Part shown: piece by piece, positions 9,794 through 18,814 of the stretch
Layout: each line of letters opens with the position of its first letter
Numbering within the stretch: position 1 is the first letter of the stretch
Assembly (NCBI RefSeq): GCF_037201965.1
Contig: NZ_CP147518.1
Span: 3,899,001-3,963,000, forward strand
Origin: Spirosoma sp. SC4-14
Lineage (GTDB): Bacteria; Bacteroidota; Bacteroidia; Cytophagales; Spirosomataceae
Reading direction: 5' to 3'
DNA: 64,000 nucleotides
Notes under the pieces: model-generated
The model's input: only the letters and a program-made list of their open reading frames with translations
What the model was told of the DNA's origin: nothing
The model's database searches: none
Translations under genes and position numbers: made by a program

Positions 9794-10342
9794 ATGAATC
9801 ATCAACTGAAAGATGAGGAACTGATACGAATGTATTTGAATACTCATCAAAATGATTATTTCGAGACCTTATACAAACGTTATGTTACCAAAGTTTACAA
9901 GCGGTGCCTGTCGCTAACAAAAGACTCGGCAAGAGCCGAAGATTACACGCACGACATTTTCCTTCGTGTATACGGTAACCTTATCAACTTCAAACAAAAT
10001 TCGGCCTTTTCGACCTGGTTGTATTCCATTTCGTATAACTACTGTATGGATCAGATTCGGGTTAATAATCGAACGAATACAGTTTCTCTGGAAGACGATC
10101 AGGATTTCATCTTTCCCGATTCGTCTGATCAGGAAAACCGGGAAAGCCAGCTACAGCACCTCGATCAGGTAATGGGTACCATTTCGCCCGAGGAAATCCA
10201 GATGCTGCGAATGAAATATGACGAAGGGCTGGATATTAACGAAATGGCTCAGCAGTTACGGCTAAAAAACAGCGCCGTAAAAATGCGACTAAAGCGCACC
10301 CGCGATAAAATCAGACGCTTATACGGCGATCAGCTTTTTTAG
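9794..10342 (+). CDS. RNA polymerase ECF-type sigma factor
   Basis: A 182-residue sigma-70-family protein with region 2 (about 22-90: YETLYKRYVTKVYKRCLSLT, then AEDYTHDIFLRVYGNL) and region 4 (about 130-178: MLRMKYDEGLDINEMAQQL followed by the helix-turn-helix KNSAVKMRLKRTRDKIRRL). It directs RNA polymerase to a dedicated promoter set. No anti-sigma gene is adjacent, so its regulation and regulon are unknown. It is monocistronic with a long untranslated region on either side. Confidence 0.92.
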   Translation: MNHQLKDEELIRMYLNTHQNDYFETLYKRYVTKVYKRCLSLTKDSARAEDYTHDIFLRVYGNLINFKQNSAFSTWLYSISYNYCMDQIRVNNRTNTVSLEDDQDFIFPDSSDQENRESQLQHLDQVMGTISPEEIQMLRMKYDEGLDINEMAQQLRLKNSAVKMRLKRTRDKIRRLYGDQLF

Positions 10343-10962
10343 GTATAGCTTATCAGTACCTCTGCTAAGAGAGCCTGGCCTATTCTCCCACTTGTGAAAT
10401 TGTAACTTTGCCGCTTCTGAAATCATATGTGTTGCCCCTCTTGCGGGTTAAATTCTGCTCTTTGGTCAATGGGTAGCCCTTGTGCCATCACTTTACAGGC
10501 CAAAGCCCATTTTCGAACATAGCATCCCTAACACCTGTATCGTTAAGATCATGGCCTTTGCTTTAAGTTAATTCGTTCTTCCAATCAACTCTTCGGCTCA
10601 CTTAACGTCTCATTGCTTACGAATTCCAGGCTCAGGTATCCTGCTTATCGATCAGGCCTGGAGTCACTTGCAAACTTTGGATGAACAGGATTATCTTTTC
10701 ACCGAAAAGCCTTGCAAAAACAGGTCTTTTTCGCTAATCGTGAAAATGGACAGGCCGTTTTCATCGTTCTAATAGCCTGCTATTTCAACCAAAACCCGGC
10801 ATACGATGTATAATATCACCAGGGATTAGTTAGCCTGAGACTCGATCTTTTATTTGCTCAACTCCGATTAAAAAATTAAGAACGGATTACCTCTTGAAAC
10901 AATTTCGTCTCAATACCGGATTTTATTATTACACCAAACAAGAGCGGTTTCAATATAACACC
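10343..10962. other. 620-bp intergenic region
   Basis: No gene, tRNA or strong hairpin was recognised on either strand between the sigma-factor stop and the small gene at 10963. The only open frames are short and lack protein-like composition. Confidence 0.4.
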
Positions 10963-11229
10963 ATGAGCACATTTCAGATTGATTTCCCAGGAACTCCCAG
11001 CCAATTCACGGCAAAAGCAGGCAACGCCATTCAGGGCAAAGGAGGTAGTTTCGACGGCGACGAATATAAAGGGATCTTTCATATTAAAACAGCGATCGGC
11101 GCTGTAGAAGGCACTTACGAAGTAGGTTCACCAATAGGCTCCCAAACGCCTGTTTCTGTAACGATTACCAAAAAACCATTCATTGTTTCAACGAATAAAA
11201 TCAAAGAAGCAATCAGTGATTTCTTCTGA
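10963..11229 (+). CDS. Hypothetical 88-residue protein
   Basis: The frame is open from 10894, but the ATG at 10963 gives a clean small protein (MSTFQIDFPGTPSQFTAKAG). It is rich in Gly, Thr and Ile with likely beta strands and a basic/hydrophobic tail ending ISDFF. No signal peptide or membrane segment. The family is not recognised; the sequence pattern suggests a small cytoplasmic beta-rich domain. The upstream codons 10894-10962 look like untranslated sequence. Confidence 0.6.
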   Translation: MSTFQIDFPGTPSQFTAKAGNAIQGKGGSFDGDEYKGIFHIKTAIGAVEGTYEVGSPIGSQTPVSVTITKKPFIVSTNKIKEAISDFF

Positions 11230-11357
11230 TTTAGCCATTCGTCAATGGCTCTGTTCGTTACAGAGCCAACAGAATTCGTTTGGGCCATTTTCCGGCTATG
11301 TAAACCAAGAATTGACTACTTACCAAACGAATATACTCCCTGGCCGATAACCTAATC

Positions 11358-12191
11358 CTACTGATATACACGTACGTAGTCGACCTCCATACGCTGCGGC
11401 CAGATGCTTTCGTCAACGCCTTTCTGTCCGCCCCAGCCCCCTCCAACGGCAACATTCAGAATCAGGAAAAAGGGTTGCTCGAACGGCCACTGCGCTACAT
11501 CATTACCTAATACCGTTTTTTCGACGGTATAATATTTTTGGTTATCGACGAAAAAATCGATTTTGTTGGTATTCCATTCAATAGCATAGAGGTGAAAATC
11601 GGTGATTGCATTTTTAATGGGTACCTCCTGCCCTTTCTGCGTTTTCTTCGCGTGGTTATAGGCTTCGGTATGAATGGTGCCATGAATAACGCCCTCATCG
11701 AACCCTACGTGCTCCATAATGTCGATTTCACCACAGCGCGGCCAGCCAACTTTCGAAATATCGGACCCGAGCATCCAGATGGCAGGCCAGGTGCCCCGAC
11801 CGCTGGGTAGCCTGGCCAGTGCTTCTATGCGGCCATATTTCCACTCGGCTTTGCCTTTCGTAACCAATCGGGCGGATGTATAGGAGTTGCCCTGCCAGTC
11901 TTCTTTTCGAGCTTCAATAATCAGTTTGCCGTTTTCAATGCGGGCGTTTTCCGGGCGTCGGTCGGTATAATATTCCAGTTCATTGTTGCCCCAACCGTTC
12001 CCACCTACCTCGTAGCCCCATTTTTTGGCATCGGGCAAACCCGGCACTTCGAATTCATCGGACCACACCAGCTTGTAGGCTTTCGATCTGGCCGACGAAT
12101 CGGCCGGAAGCGTTATATCAGGTGCTTTAAAAGCCAGCAACGCCGTAAGCGTCAGTAAACTTGTAAAAACTACTGTTTTCATCGTGAGCAT
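11358..12191 (-). CDS. Secreted GH16 beta-glucanase
   Basis: A 277-residue glycoside hydrolase family 16 enzyme. A signal peptide (MKTVVFTSLLTLTALLAFKA; the second Met at residue 4, start 12182, is the likelier start) precedes the domain KLVWSDEFEVPGLPDAKKWG. The catalytic signature is GEIDIMEHVG (ExDxxE, about residues 155-164) with the nucleophile and acid/base Glu in place. GH16 members with this motif usually cleave beta-1,3- or beta-1,3/1,4-glucans such as laminarin. It shares the minus strand with the esterase upstream and may act with it on plant or algal polymers. Confidence 0.93.
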   Translation of the reverse strand: MLTMKTVVFTSLLTLTALLAFKAPDITLPADSSARSKAYKLVWSDEFEVPGLPDAKKWGYEVGGNGWGNNELEYYTDRRPENARIENGKLIIEARKEDWQGNSYTSARLVTKGKAEWKYGRIEALARLPSGRGTWPAIWMLGSDISKVGWPRCGEIDIMEHVGFDEGVIHGTIHTEAYNHAKKTQKGQEVPIKNAITDFHLYAIEWNTNKIDFFVDNQKYYTVEKTVLGNDVAQWPFEQPFFLILNVAVGGGWGGQKGVDESIWPQRMEVDYVRVYQ

Positions 12192-12256
12192 AAACCATCT
12201 AATTTATCCAACCATTTCCTACGGAAGCCCGTTTTGCCTTTCACTGACCCGCTCCT

Positions 12257-13153
12257 TCACTCTTTAGAAAACGCCCATATCAGAAAATCGGGCATAATCT
12301 GGCTCCAGGTTTCCTGATTGTGTTTGCCTCCTTTTATTTCGACATACCGAATGTCGGACCAGGGTGCGTTGGCGGAGTACCGATAGCCTTTTTTTTCCAG
12401 TTCGCTGATTAGATCGAGCGTATCGTCGATGGAATCGATAACACCATTGTTATTCCGGTCGCTGGTTTCGTCTTCGGTTCCGGTTTCAAACCAGAATTTG
12501 AGGTTACGCGCATACGAACCTTTCCGCACCAGATCATGCATGATCCGGTCGGTTTCGTCGCGATAACCATCTTCAGTGCTTTTGCTACGCCACCAGAACG
12601 ATCCCGAAAACACACCAGCCCGCCCAAACTGGTCGGGATGGTGAAAAACCAGATCGAAGGCCGACAAACCACCCAGCGAAAAGCCAGCAAAGGCAGAGGT
12701 TGCGGGTTCACTACTCACTCGATAATGTTTTTTTATGTATGGTAATAATTCGGTCAGCACAAAATCAGTGTAGAGCCCGGCTTTACTACCTCGGTGCATA
12801 TAATCGGCACGAGCCGCCGTTCCGTATTCCTGAATACGATCCCCCGCATGAATAGCTACCAGAACAAACGGCTCAATTGCCTGTTTCTGATATAAAGAGT
12901 CGAGCACTTCCATCATCCGAAGACGTGCCAAATCCTGGCCATCATTCAGGTAAAGCACAGGATAGTTACGGGTAGTTTGCTCATAGCCCGGTGGTAGCAT
13001 AATATCCAGATGGACGGTGCGCCGTAGTGGAACCGAAACCAGCGAGTCGTCGTGCCGAACCGAAACGGCCGGTGGTTCAGCAGAAGAAAAGGCCGGAGAA
13101 TGATCAGCCATAAACGTAATAAATAGCACAAGTAATGGTATCACAACCTGCAA
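12257..13153 (-). CDS. Secreted esterase, D/feruloyl-esterase type
   Basis: A 298-residue alpha/beta hydrolase with an N-terminal signal peptide and the putative-esterase fold. The nucleophile elbow is GFSLGG (Ser about residue 167), inside AFAGFSLGGLSAFDLVFHHP; a C-terminal His lies in KGGKHNQETW. LDIMLPPGYEQ and YPVLYLNDGQD are typical of this family, which includes IroE and feruloyl esterases. It lies 65 bases upstream of the GH16 gene on the same strand. The substrate is unknown. Confidence 0.85.
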   Translation of the reverse strand: MQVVIPLLVLFITFMADHSPAFSSAEPPAVSVRHDDSLVSVPLRRTVHLDIMLPPGYEQTTRNYPVLYLNDGQDLARLRMMEVLDSLYQKQAIEPFVLVAIHAGDRIQEYGTAARADYMHRGSKAGLYTDFVLTELLPYIKKHYRVSSEPATSAFAGFSLGGLSAFDLVFHHPDQFGRAGVFSGSFWWRSKSTEDGYRDETDRIMHDLVRKGSYARNLKFWFETGTEDETSDRNNNGVIDSIDDTLDLISELEKKGYRYSANAPWSDIRYVEIKGGKHNQETWSQIMPDFLIWAFSKE

Positions 13154-13255
13154 AGTAGGGATTTTTTTGGCAAGAGGCCGTTGTTTTTTGCCGTTACCAG
13201 CTATTTCATCTATTTTTCAGTCGTAAAAATCGGTTACTTTTAAACAGCTATCACG

Positions 13256-13960
13256 TTGCAGCAGGATTATCGAAAATGGTATTCGCACCACCTCGGTCGC
13301 GATATTGAGATGCTGGTTTTCGGCAACTGGGGTTACCCTGTCTTGCTATTTCCAACGTCGATGGGGCATTACTATGAATACAAAGACTTCGGTTTTATTG
13401 AAACCGTCCGCTGGTTTGTTGAAACCGGCAAAGTGAAGCTCTTTTGCATCGATAGTATTGACCGGGATAGCTGGTATGCCAAACATTTGCACCCGGGCAC
13501 GCGCATCTGGAACCATGTACTCTACGACCGATTTCTTCATGAAGAACTGGTACCGGGAATACAACGCGAGTGCAATGTTCGAAAAATTGGCGTATCAGGC
13601 GCTTCTTTCGGGGGCTATCATGCCTTGAATTTTGCCTTCAGGCACCCCGAACAGGTCGGCCATCTCCTAACCATGGGGGCTGCCTTCGATATCAAATCGT
13701 TTCTGGGAGGCTACTACGATGAAAATGTCTACTTCAACAATCCCCCCGATTTTATGCCCAATGCTCAGAATCCCGAGTTCTACCACATGAACATCGTTCT
13801 GGGCACGTCGGAATATGATTTTTGTAAAGACGATAACTACCGGATGTCGGGAATTTTAAGCCGGAAAGGCATTCACCATAAACTCGATGTAACGCCCTGG
13901 GGTAATCACGACTGGCCGGTCTGGAAAGATCAGTTTCCAAGGTATTTAAGCATGATTTGA
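13256..13960 (+). CDS. Esterase-family alpha/beta hydrolase
   Basis: A 234-residue hydrolase without a signal peptide. The nucleophile elbow is GVSGASFGGYHAL (Ser about residue 119), and the C-terminal His is in WGNHDWPVWKDQFP. It starts at a TTG at 13256, which is in frame and gives MQQDYRKWYSHHLGRDIEML; no ATG lies close by. YRKWYSHHLGRDIEMLVFG is typical of cytoplasmic putative esterases in Cytophagales. It is divergent from the secreted esterase gene. Substrate unknown. Confidence 0.8.
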   Translation: MQQDYRKWYSHHLGRDIEMLVFGNWGYPVLLFPTSMGHYYEYKDFGFIETVRWFVETGKVKLFCIDSIDRDSWYAKHLHPGTRIWNHVLYDRFLHEELVPGIQRECNVRKIGVSGASFGGYHALNFAFRHPEQVGHLLTMGAAFDIKSFLGGYYDENVYFNNPPDFMPNAQNPEFYHMNIVLGTSEYDFCKDDNYRMSGILSRKGIHHKLDVTPWGNHDWPVWKDQFPRYLSMI

Positions 13961-14008
13961 TGCAGAAGACACGAGATAGTTGAACGTCATACAGCATATT
14001 TATATAAC

Positions 14009-14449
14009 GTGACTACACTTGATCGACTCCAGAACCATAGTGCCGAAATCCCCGCTAAACTTAGCGGTTTATCTGAACAGGAACTGATACAGCATCCTCC
14101 CGGCAAATGGTCACGAAAAGAAATCCTGGGCCATCTGACCGATTCGGCGATTAATAACCTGAAACGTTTTACTGAGGCCTCATTCGCCAGTGAGCCGTAT
14201 CTGGTTTGTGGATACAATCAGGATGCTTTAGTAGTTGCCAACCGGTATCAGATGCTGCCCTTGTCTCATCTTATTACACTTTGGAGCAGCCTTAACCAAC
14301 AGATTTACTATGTTGCCAACGCACTAACTCCAGAACAGCTAGCCCAACCCATTCAATTTGAGAACGCTGACAAACCTGTTCAAACACTCCACTGGCTTAT
14401 AGACGATTACGTACTACACCTGGAACATCACCTCAAAACGCTGTTATAA
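14009..14449 (+). CDS. DinB_2-family protein
   Basis: A 146-residue predicted four-helix protein with metal-ligand histidines in ILGHLTDSAINNL (about 48) and YVLHLEHHLKTLL at the end. This placement fits DinB_2/YfiT-like hydrolase or thiol-transferase folds. It starts at GTG 14009, 48 bases after the esterase stop, so the two may be co-transcribed. It is only distantly similar to the DinB protein at 6.8-7.4 kb. No assigned substrate. Confidence 0.8.
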   Translation: MTTLDRLQNHSAEIPAKLSGLSEQELIQHPPGKWSRKEILGHLTDSAINNLKRFTEASFASEPYLVCGYNQDALVVANRYQMLPLSHLITLWSSLNQQIYYVANALTPEQLAQPIQFENADKPVQTLHWLIDDYVLHLEHHLKTLL

Positions 14450-14461
14450 TCGGTCTGTGCG

Positions 14462-15634
14462 TCAATAGAGCAGAAACGGGGCAATCTGGCCGATCCAGTC
14501 AGTACAGATTAGCAACGACGAAACCCTTTCCTGAAAACGGTTCATGGGCATCGCAAACAAAGCCTCCGATTCGTGTATGCCAAGCAGTTTATCGAGATGA
14601 TGGGTTCCACTGGAATTTACATGGGTTGGGTAAGTTGCCCACTCAAATTCATTGGGATAAAAATCGGCCACCAGCTTTATAAACAGTAGTATTGACCAAA
14701 CTGGCCGGAACAGGGTTTTATCCGTAACATGAAACATACAACCTCCACAAAGCTGATCTTTGTATCGGCCCGCCAGTGGGGTAAACGTAATGGCCCGCGC
14801 AATCACCCCCGACAACCGCAACGCGTTGAACGCTTCGGCAATCCAGATTCCGCTTAACCAGGGCGCACCGGCAATCTGAAAGGGCGTAGCCGTTCCACGG
14901 CCTTCGCTCAGATTGGTAGCCTCCAGCAACCCAAGTCCCGGATAGAGCTGGGTTGCTTCGGCACTAACCATTGCGGGCGAGGTAGGAATAAATGAGGGTT
15001 GCCAGTCGGAAGCAAACTGCCAACGCTGCCACCCTTCAACTGGCACTACCGTTAAGGTCAACGCAGGAAACCGTGTATTTTGCCAGAACCGGGCTAGTTC
15101 GCCCATCGTACATGAGGCCCGCAATGGCATACGCCAGCGCCCAATAAACGATGCACAGAATGCTTCATCGAGCATTGGCCCCTCAATCAGTTCCATACGC
15201 CCCGAAATTGGGTTCGGCCGATCGAGGACAATCAGCTTTTTCTGAGCTTCGCAACAGGCTTCCATCAAATACGACAATGTCCAGAGGTAGGTATAAAAAC
15301 GGCAACCAATATCGGGCAGATCGACAACTATCGTATCAACATCGACCAGATCAATAGTAGCCGGTCGGAGCTTATTGCCATATAAACTAATGACTGGCAA
15401 TCCGGTCAGAACATCGCGGCCATCGGGCATCTGTTTTCCATCCTCTCCAATTGCTTCCAGGCCGTGTTCAGGTGCGAAAAGTTTCATTACGGCAAAACCA
15501 CGCTGCAACAAGGCCAGCCGCGAGGGCGTATAGGCCGTTGTGGTGGCCGCCTCATTGGTAACAAAGGCCAACTTCCTGTTTGCATAAGCGGATGCCTCTT
15601 CCAGGAAAAGATCAATTCCAAAACGCACTGACAT
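14462..15634 (-). CDS. DUF1343 / NamZ-type exo-beta-N-acetylmuramidase
   Basis: A 390-residue protein with the DUF1343 signature along its length: LFAPEHGLEAIGEDG, DLPDIGCRFYTYLWTL, LDRPNPISGR, PTSPAMVSAE, and YPGLGLLEATNLSEGRGT followed by APW. The characterised member, Bacillus NamZ, removes N-acetylmuramic acid from non-reducing ends of peptidoglycan fragments. No signal peptide is seen at the ATG (MSVRFGIDLFLEEASAYANR), so this protein is probably cytoplasmic and may act in cell-wall recycling. It converges with the DinB_2 gene. Confidence 0.88.
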   Translation of the reverse strand: MSVRFGIDLFLEEASAYANRKLAFVTNEAATTTAYTPSRLALLQRGFAVMKLFAPEHGLEAIGEDGKQMPDGRDVLTGLPVISLYGNKLRPATIDLVDVDTIVVDLPDIGCRFYTYLWTLSYLMEACCEAQKKLIVLDRPNPISGRMELIEGPMLDEAFCASFIGRWRMPLRASCTMGELARFWQNTRFPALTLTVVPVEGWQRWQFASDWQPSFIPTSPAMVSAEATQLYPGLGLLEATNLSEGRGTATPFQIAGAPWLSGIWIAEAFNALRLSGVIARAITFTPLAGRYKDQLCGGCMFHVTDKTLFRPVWSILLFIKLVADFYPNEFEWATYPTHVNSSGTHHLDKLLGIHESEALFAMPMNRFQERVSSLLICTDWIGQIAPFLLY

Positions 15635-16006
15635 GGTAATTGCTGCTCATCGTATGGCTAAGGTACAATCGAAAACAGTATTTATTTACTCCTCCTGGCG
15701 ATTAAGAAAAGCTTACCCAAGGCTAGACAAAACCTGCTTCCAGTCGCTCCTGCCTATAATTGGGGGAGTAGCGTGCAGTTATTGGCCAGGTTCCAGGAGC
15801 AAATGCGCTGGCAATATACCAGCCAGCGTTGTGACGGTATCGCATTAACAGAACACCCCAAACCGGATACCCATTCGGAATAACTCTATCCTACATCTGT
15901 TGAAACATCATCGAAACCTTGTAAGTTTGAGATTCCAAAAGAAGAGTGCTGTCATAAATTGTTGTCCGATTGTTGTACGACTGCATCGATTTTACAAGCT
16001 AAAACC
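15635..16006. other. 372-bp divergent intergenic region
   Basis: Lies between the divergent NamZ-type and ATP-grasp genes and should hold both promoters. Frames starting upstream of 16007 are not protein-like. No hairpin or RNA gene was recognised. Confidence 0.4.
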
Positions 16007-17047
16007 ATGAGCACAGTTACTAAGATTGGTATTTTATTTGGCCAGGAAAACACATTTCCACAGGCTTTCGTTGACCGGGTCAATGAAAAACAGCGTACGT
16101 TTCCGGCCGAATTTGTTTCAATTGACCAGGTTACCCAGAGCGTTCCCACCGACTATGCCGTCATTATCGACCGCATCTCTCAGGATGTTCCCTTCTACCG
16201 GGCATTTTTAAAAAATGCAGCTTTGACGGGCACTGCCGTTATCAATAATCCGTTCTGGTGGAGCGCCGACGAAAAGTTTTTCAACAATGCACTGGCCGTT
16301 CAATTGGGCGTTCCGGTTCCCAAAACAATTCTTCTTCCCTCCAAAGAGCGTCCCGACGATACCAATCATAACTCGTTTCGTAACCTTAACCACATGAACT
16401 GGGATGCTATTTTCGAGCATATTGGTTTCCCGGCATTCATGAAACCCCACGCTGGCGGTGGCTGGAAGAGTGTTTATAAAGTCGATAACCCAGAGCAGAT
16501 GTTCAGAGCCTACGACGAAACCGGCCAGTTGGTGATGCTCTATCAGGAAGCGATCGATTTTACGGACTATTTCCGGTGCTACTGCATTGGCGGGAAAGAT
16601 GTTCGGATTATGCCTTATGAACCGCGCAATCCGCATCATTTGCGCTATGCCGCCGAAATGAAAACAACTGGCGACGCGGGTAAAAAACTGCTGAAAACAA
16701 TGACCGACTACGTGCTGAAACTCAACCACGGACTCGGCTACGATTTCAATACGGTTGAATTTGCCGTACGCGACGGCATTCCAATCGCTATCGACTTTTG
16801 TAATCCTGCGCCCGATGCCGATATTCATTCGGTTGGTCAGGAAAATTTCGACTGGGTTGTTGAAGCGGCCGCTAACATGGCCATCGAACGGGCCAAAAAA
16901 CTTAAAAAGGGCAAGGACAACCTAACCTGGGGAACGTTTGTGCGGCATTCGGTAATGGGCGAACCCTTTGCTTCAGCAAAACCTGCCAAAGCCGAGAAGA
17001 GCCCTAAGGTTGATAAGGAAGAGAAACCAAAAAAGCAAAAAAAATAA
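16007..17047 (+). CDS. ATP-grasp carboxylate-amine/thiol ligase
   Basis: A 346-residue ATP-grasp enzyme. KIGILFGQENTFPQAFVDRV forms the N-terminal domain; ATP-binding features include AFMKPHAGGGWKSVYKV (Lys and glycine-rich loop, about 140-155), the VMLYQEAIDF hinge and C-terminal metal ligands in DFNTVEFAVRDGIPIAIDFC and NPAPD. The last ~30 residues are a Lys/Glu/Pro-rich tail unlike the fold. The ATG at 16007 is preferred to the in-frame upstream start because homology-like sequence begins there. ATP-grasp enzymes join a carboxylate to an amine via acyl phosphate. It may work with the GCS2 ligase and amidotransferase downstream. Confidence 0.85.
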   Translation: MSTVTKIGILFGQENTFPQAFVDRVNEKQRTFPAEFVSIDQVTQSVPTDYAVIIDRISQDVPFYRAFLKNAALTGTAVINNPFWWSADEKFFNNALAVQLGVPVPKTILLPSKERPDDTNHNSFRNLNHMNWDAIFEHIGFPAFMKPHAGGGWKSVYKVDNPEQMFRAYDETGQLVMLYQEAIDFTDYFRCYCIGGKDVRIMPYEPRNPHHLRYAAEMKTTGDAGKKLLKTMTDYVLKLNHGLGYDFNTVEFAVRDGIPIAIDFCNPAPDADIHSVGQENFDWVVEAAANMAIERAKKLKKGKDNLTWGTFVRHSVMGEPFASAKPAKAEKSPKVDKEEKPKKQKK

Positions 17048-17069
17048 AACCTGACTACTAGTTATCCCC

Positions 17070-17098
17070 CCCCCGTAGGGTTCTCCTCCTTACGGGGG
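17070..17098 (+). terminator. Hairpin after the ATP-grasp gene
   Basis: CCCCCGTA at 17070-17077 pairs with TACGGGGG at 17091-17098 around a 13-base loop, 22 bases after the stop codon. No T-run follows, so this may stabilise or terminate the transcript. Confidence 0.5.
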
Positions 17099-17199
17099 TA
17101 CAATCTGTGCTCAACCACTATTTTGCTGGCTGTGTCACCGGTTGCATGGATTGATGTTCGAATACAACCACCATCAGATACAGTTACTTCCACCAGTAA

Positions 17200-18381
17200 A
17201 TGAAAAAAAGCTTATCTGCTATCTACCTGCTCACTATTTTCCCGCTTCTTACTGCCTGCACTCCCAGCACATTAGCCCCCAGACCTGTACTGATCAGTTC
17301 CAATCAGCTTGTTTATTATACCAATAGCATTCTCCATCGCATTGTTACTTCCAACGATTCGCTATCGTATGAACCGGCCGATTACGAACTGAGTATCAAC
17401 CGGATTACCTATCAAACCACACTAAACGACGGCACAACCGTTACAGCGTCGGGCATCGTTTATGTGCCCAGTCGATTAAACTCGCCCAATCAACAGTATC
17501 CTTTACTCAGCTTCCAGCACCCAACTGCGTTTTCGGATGCCGAAGCCCCATCGGGAACCGATTTCAGCGTTGTTAGTTTTTCGTATCCGATTTATTTCGC
17601 TACGCACGGATACATCGTTGCCTGTCCCGATTACATCGGCTATGGCGCAGCCGACCATGTACCGCACGACTACGAATACCGCCAGACACTGGCCCGAGCC
17701 ACCGTCGACATGATGCTGGCCACCAAAAGCTTTCTGGCCCAACAGAACATTGAGTGGACCAATCAGCTCTTTCTGGCGGGCTACTCAGAAGGCGGCTACG
17801 CAACCATGTCGGCCCAACAACTTATTGAACAGAAATATTCGGATGAGTTACCAATAACCGGATCAAGTTGTGGCGCCGGGCCTTACGCCATGCCCGCTTT
17901 CTTCAAGTATGTGACTCAGCAACCGACCGTTGGCGGTGTTGCCAATTACATCTATGCCTGGGAAACTCTAAGCTACGATCGCATCTATGGCCTGAATAAT
18001 CCTGTCAGCTACTACTTCAAAGAGCCCTATGCCAGCCAGATTGGCCAGTCGCTCGACAATGCCCGTTCCATTGCCCTAAGTTTCGACCAGATTTGTACAG
18101 ATCAGTTTCGGGCCGATGTCACCAATCCCATATCGCCTTTCGGTAAAGCACTGTCTGATAATGACTTGTCCAACTGGGACTCGCATACAACCACTCAACT
18201 GGTTCATAGCGAAGAAGACGAAATCATACCGTTCCTAACGTCTCAGCAGACCTATACATCGATGCGGCAACATGGTTCATCGAACCTGAGTCTGGTGGCG
18301 CTCCCCACAGGCTCGCACGTGCCAACCGAAGTGCTGTTTATGCGCCGTTCGCTGAACTGGCTTGAACAGCAAAAAAAGTAA
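17200..18381 (+). CDS. Lipoprotein alpha/beta hydrolase (secretory-lipase-like)
   Basis: A 393-residue protein with a lipobox (LLTAC, Cys 20) and an alpha/beta-hydrolase domain. The nucleophile elbow is GYSEGG in LFLAGYSEGGYATMSAQQ (Ser about 194); a later acidic residue is in HSEEDEIIPF and the His in GSHVPTEVLF. The pattern resembles secretory lipases and prolyl/aromatic-ester hydrolases. It interrupts the otherwise ligase-type gene set on this strand. Its product is on the cell surface or periplasm, so it may belong to a different process. Confidence 0.85.
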   Translation: MKKSLSAIYLLTIFPLLTACTPSTLAPRPVLISSNQLVYYTNSILHRIVTSNDSLSYEPADYELSINRITYQTTLNDGTTVTASGIVYVPSRLNSPNQQYPLLSFQHPTAFSDAEAPSGTDFSVVSFSYPIYFATHGYIVACPDYIGYGAADHVPHDYEYRQTLARATVDMMLATKSFLAQQNIEWTNQLFLAGYSEGGYATMSAQQLIEQKYSDELPITGSSCGAGPYAMPAFFKYVTQQPTVGGVANYIYAWETLSYDRIYGLNNPVSYYFKEPYASQIGQSLDNARSIALSFDQICTDQFRADVTNPISPFGKALSDNDLSNWDSHTTTQLVHSEEDEIIPFLTSQQTYTSMRQHGSSNLSLVALPTGSHVPTEVLFMRRSLNWLEQQKK

Positions 18382-18402
18382 ACAGCTCTCCAGTACAGCT
18401 CC

Positions 18403-18436
18403 AGCCGTGCCACCTAACAGTGGCACGGCTGTTTTG
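18403..18436. terminator. Bidirectional terminator
   Basis: AGCCGTGCCAC at 18403-18413 pairs perfectly with GTGGCACGGCT at 18420-18430 around a 6-base loop, followed by GTTTTG. It lies between the convergent hydrolase gene and the 71-residue gene and can serve both. Confidence 0.8.
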
Positions 18437-18437
18437 C

Positions 18438-18653
18438 TTACAACCCAATCGATTTTGGGTCTATTCCCGTATCCTGTGCCGACGCTCGCAGAATGGCCAG
18501 CATTTCAATATAACTAAACAAGCGGCCGTCGATGTAGTCCTGTTCTTCAGGATCGGCAAAGTTCTTTTTTTCTTCCAGGTCACGAATGTTGGCATGAATC
18601 GTAATCAGCACATCCTGAATAAACTCTTCCAGTTGTTGCGAATTGGTAGTCAT
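18438..18653 (-). CDS. Hypothetical 71-residue protein
   Basis: Small acidic helical protein (MTTNSQQLEEFIQDVLITIH, then DLEEKKNFADPEEQDYIDGR). No signal peptide or membrane segment; two amphipathic helices are likely. It has its own ATG and a terminator directly after the stop, which support a real gene. The family is not recognised. Confidence 0.7.
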   Translation of the reverse strand: MTTNSQQLEEFIQDVLITIHANIRDLEEKKNFADPEEQDYIDGRLFSYIEMLAILRASAQDTGIDPKSIGL

Positions 18654-18814
18654 CAGTTTGATCGTTCAATACGTCTTGTTTTGTATACAGTAGCAAAACC
18701 ATCTTTCTTACGCTGAGTTTATAAAAAAAGCAGTACATTTCTTTCGATTTAAAAGTATATTTAGTCCAGATTTTATTGACAAAACCAACCCATCGACACT
18801 TATATTTTCATCGA

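Noticed and set aside
10343-10962. Hidden RNA gene or riboswitch in the long untranslated region
   Set aside because: No tRNA-like or known riboswitch core could be picked by eye.
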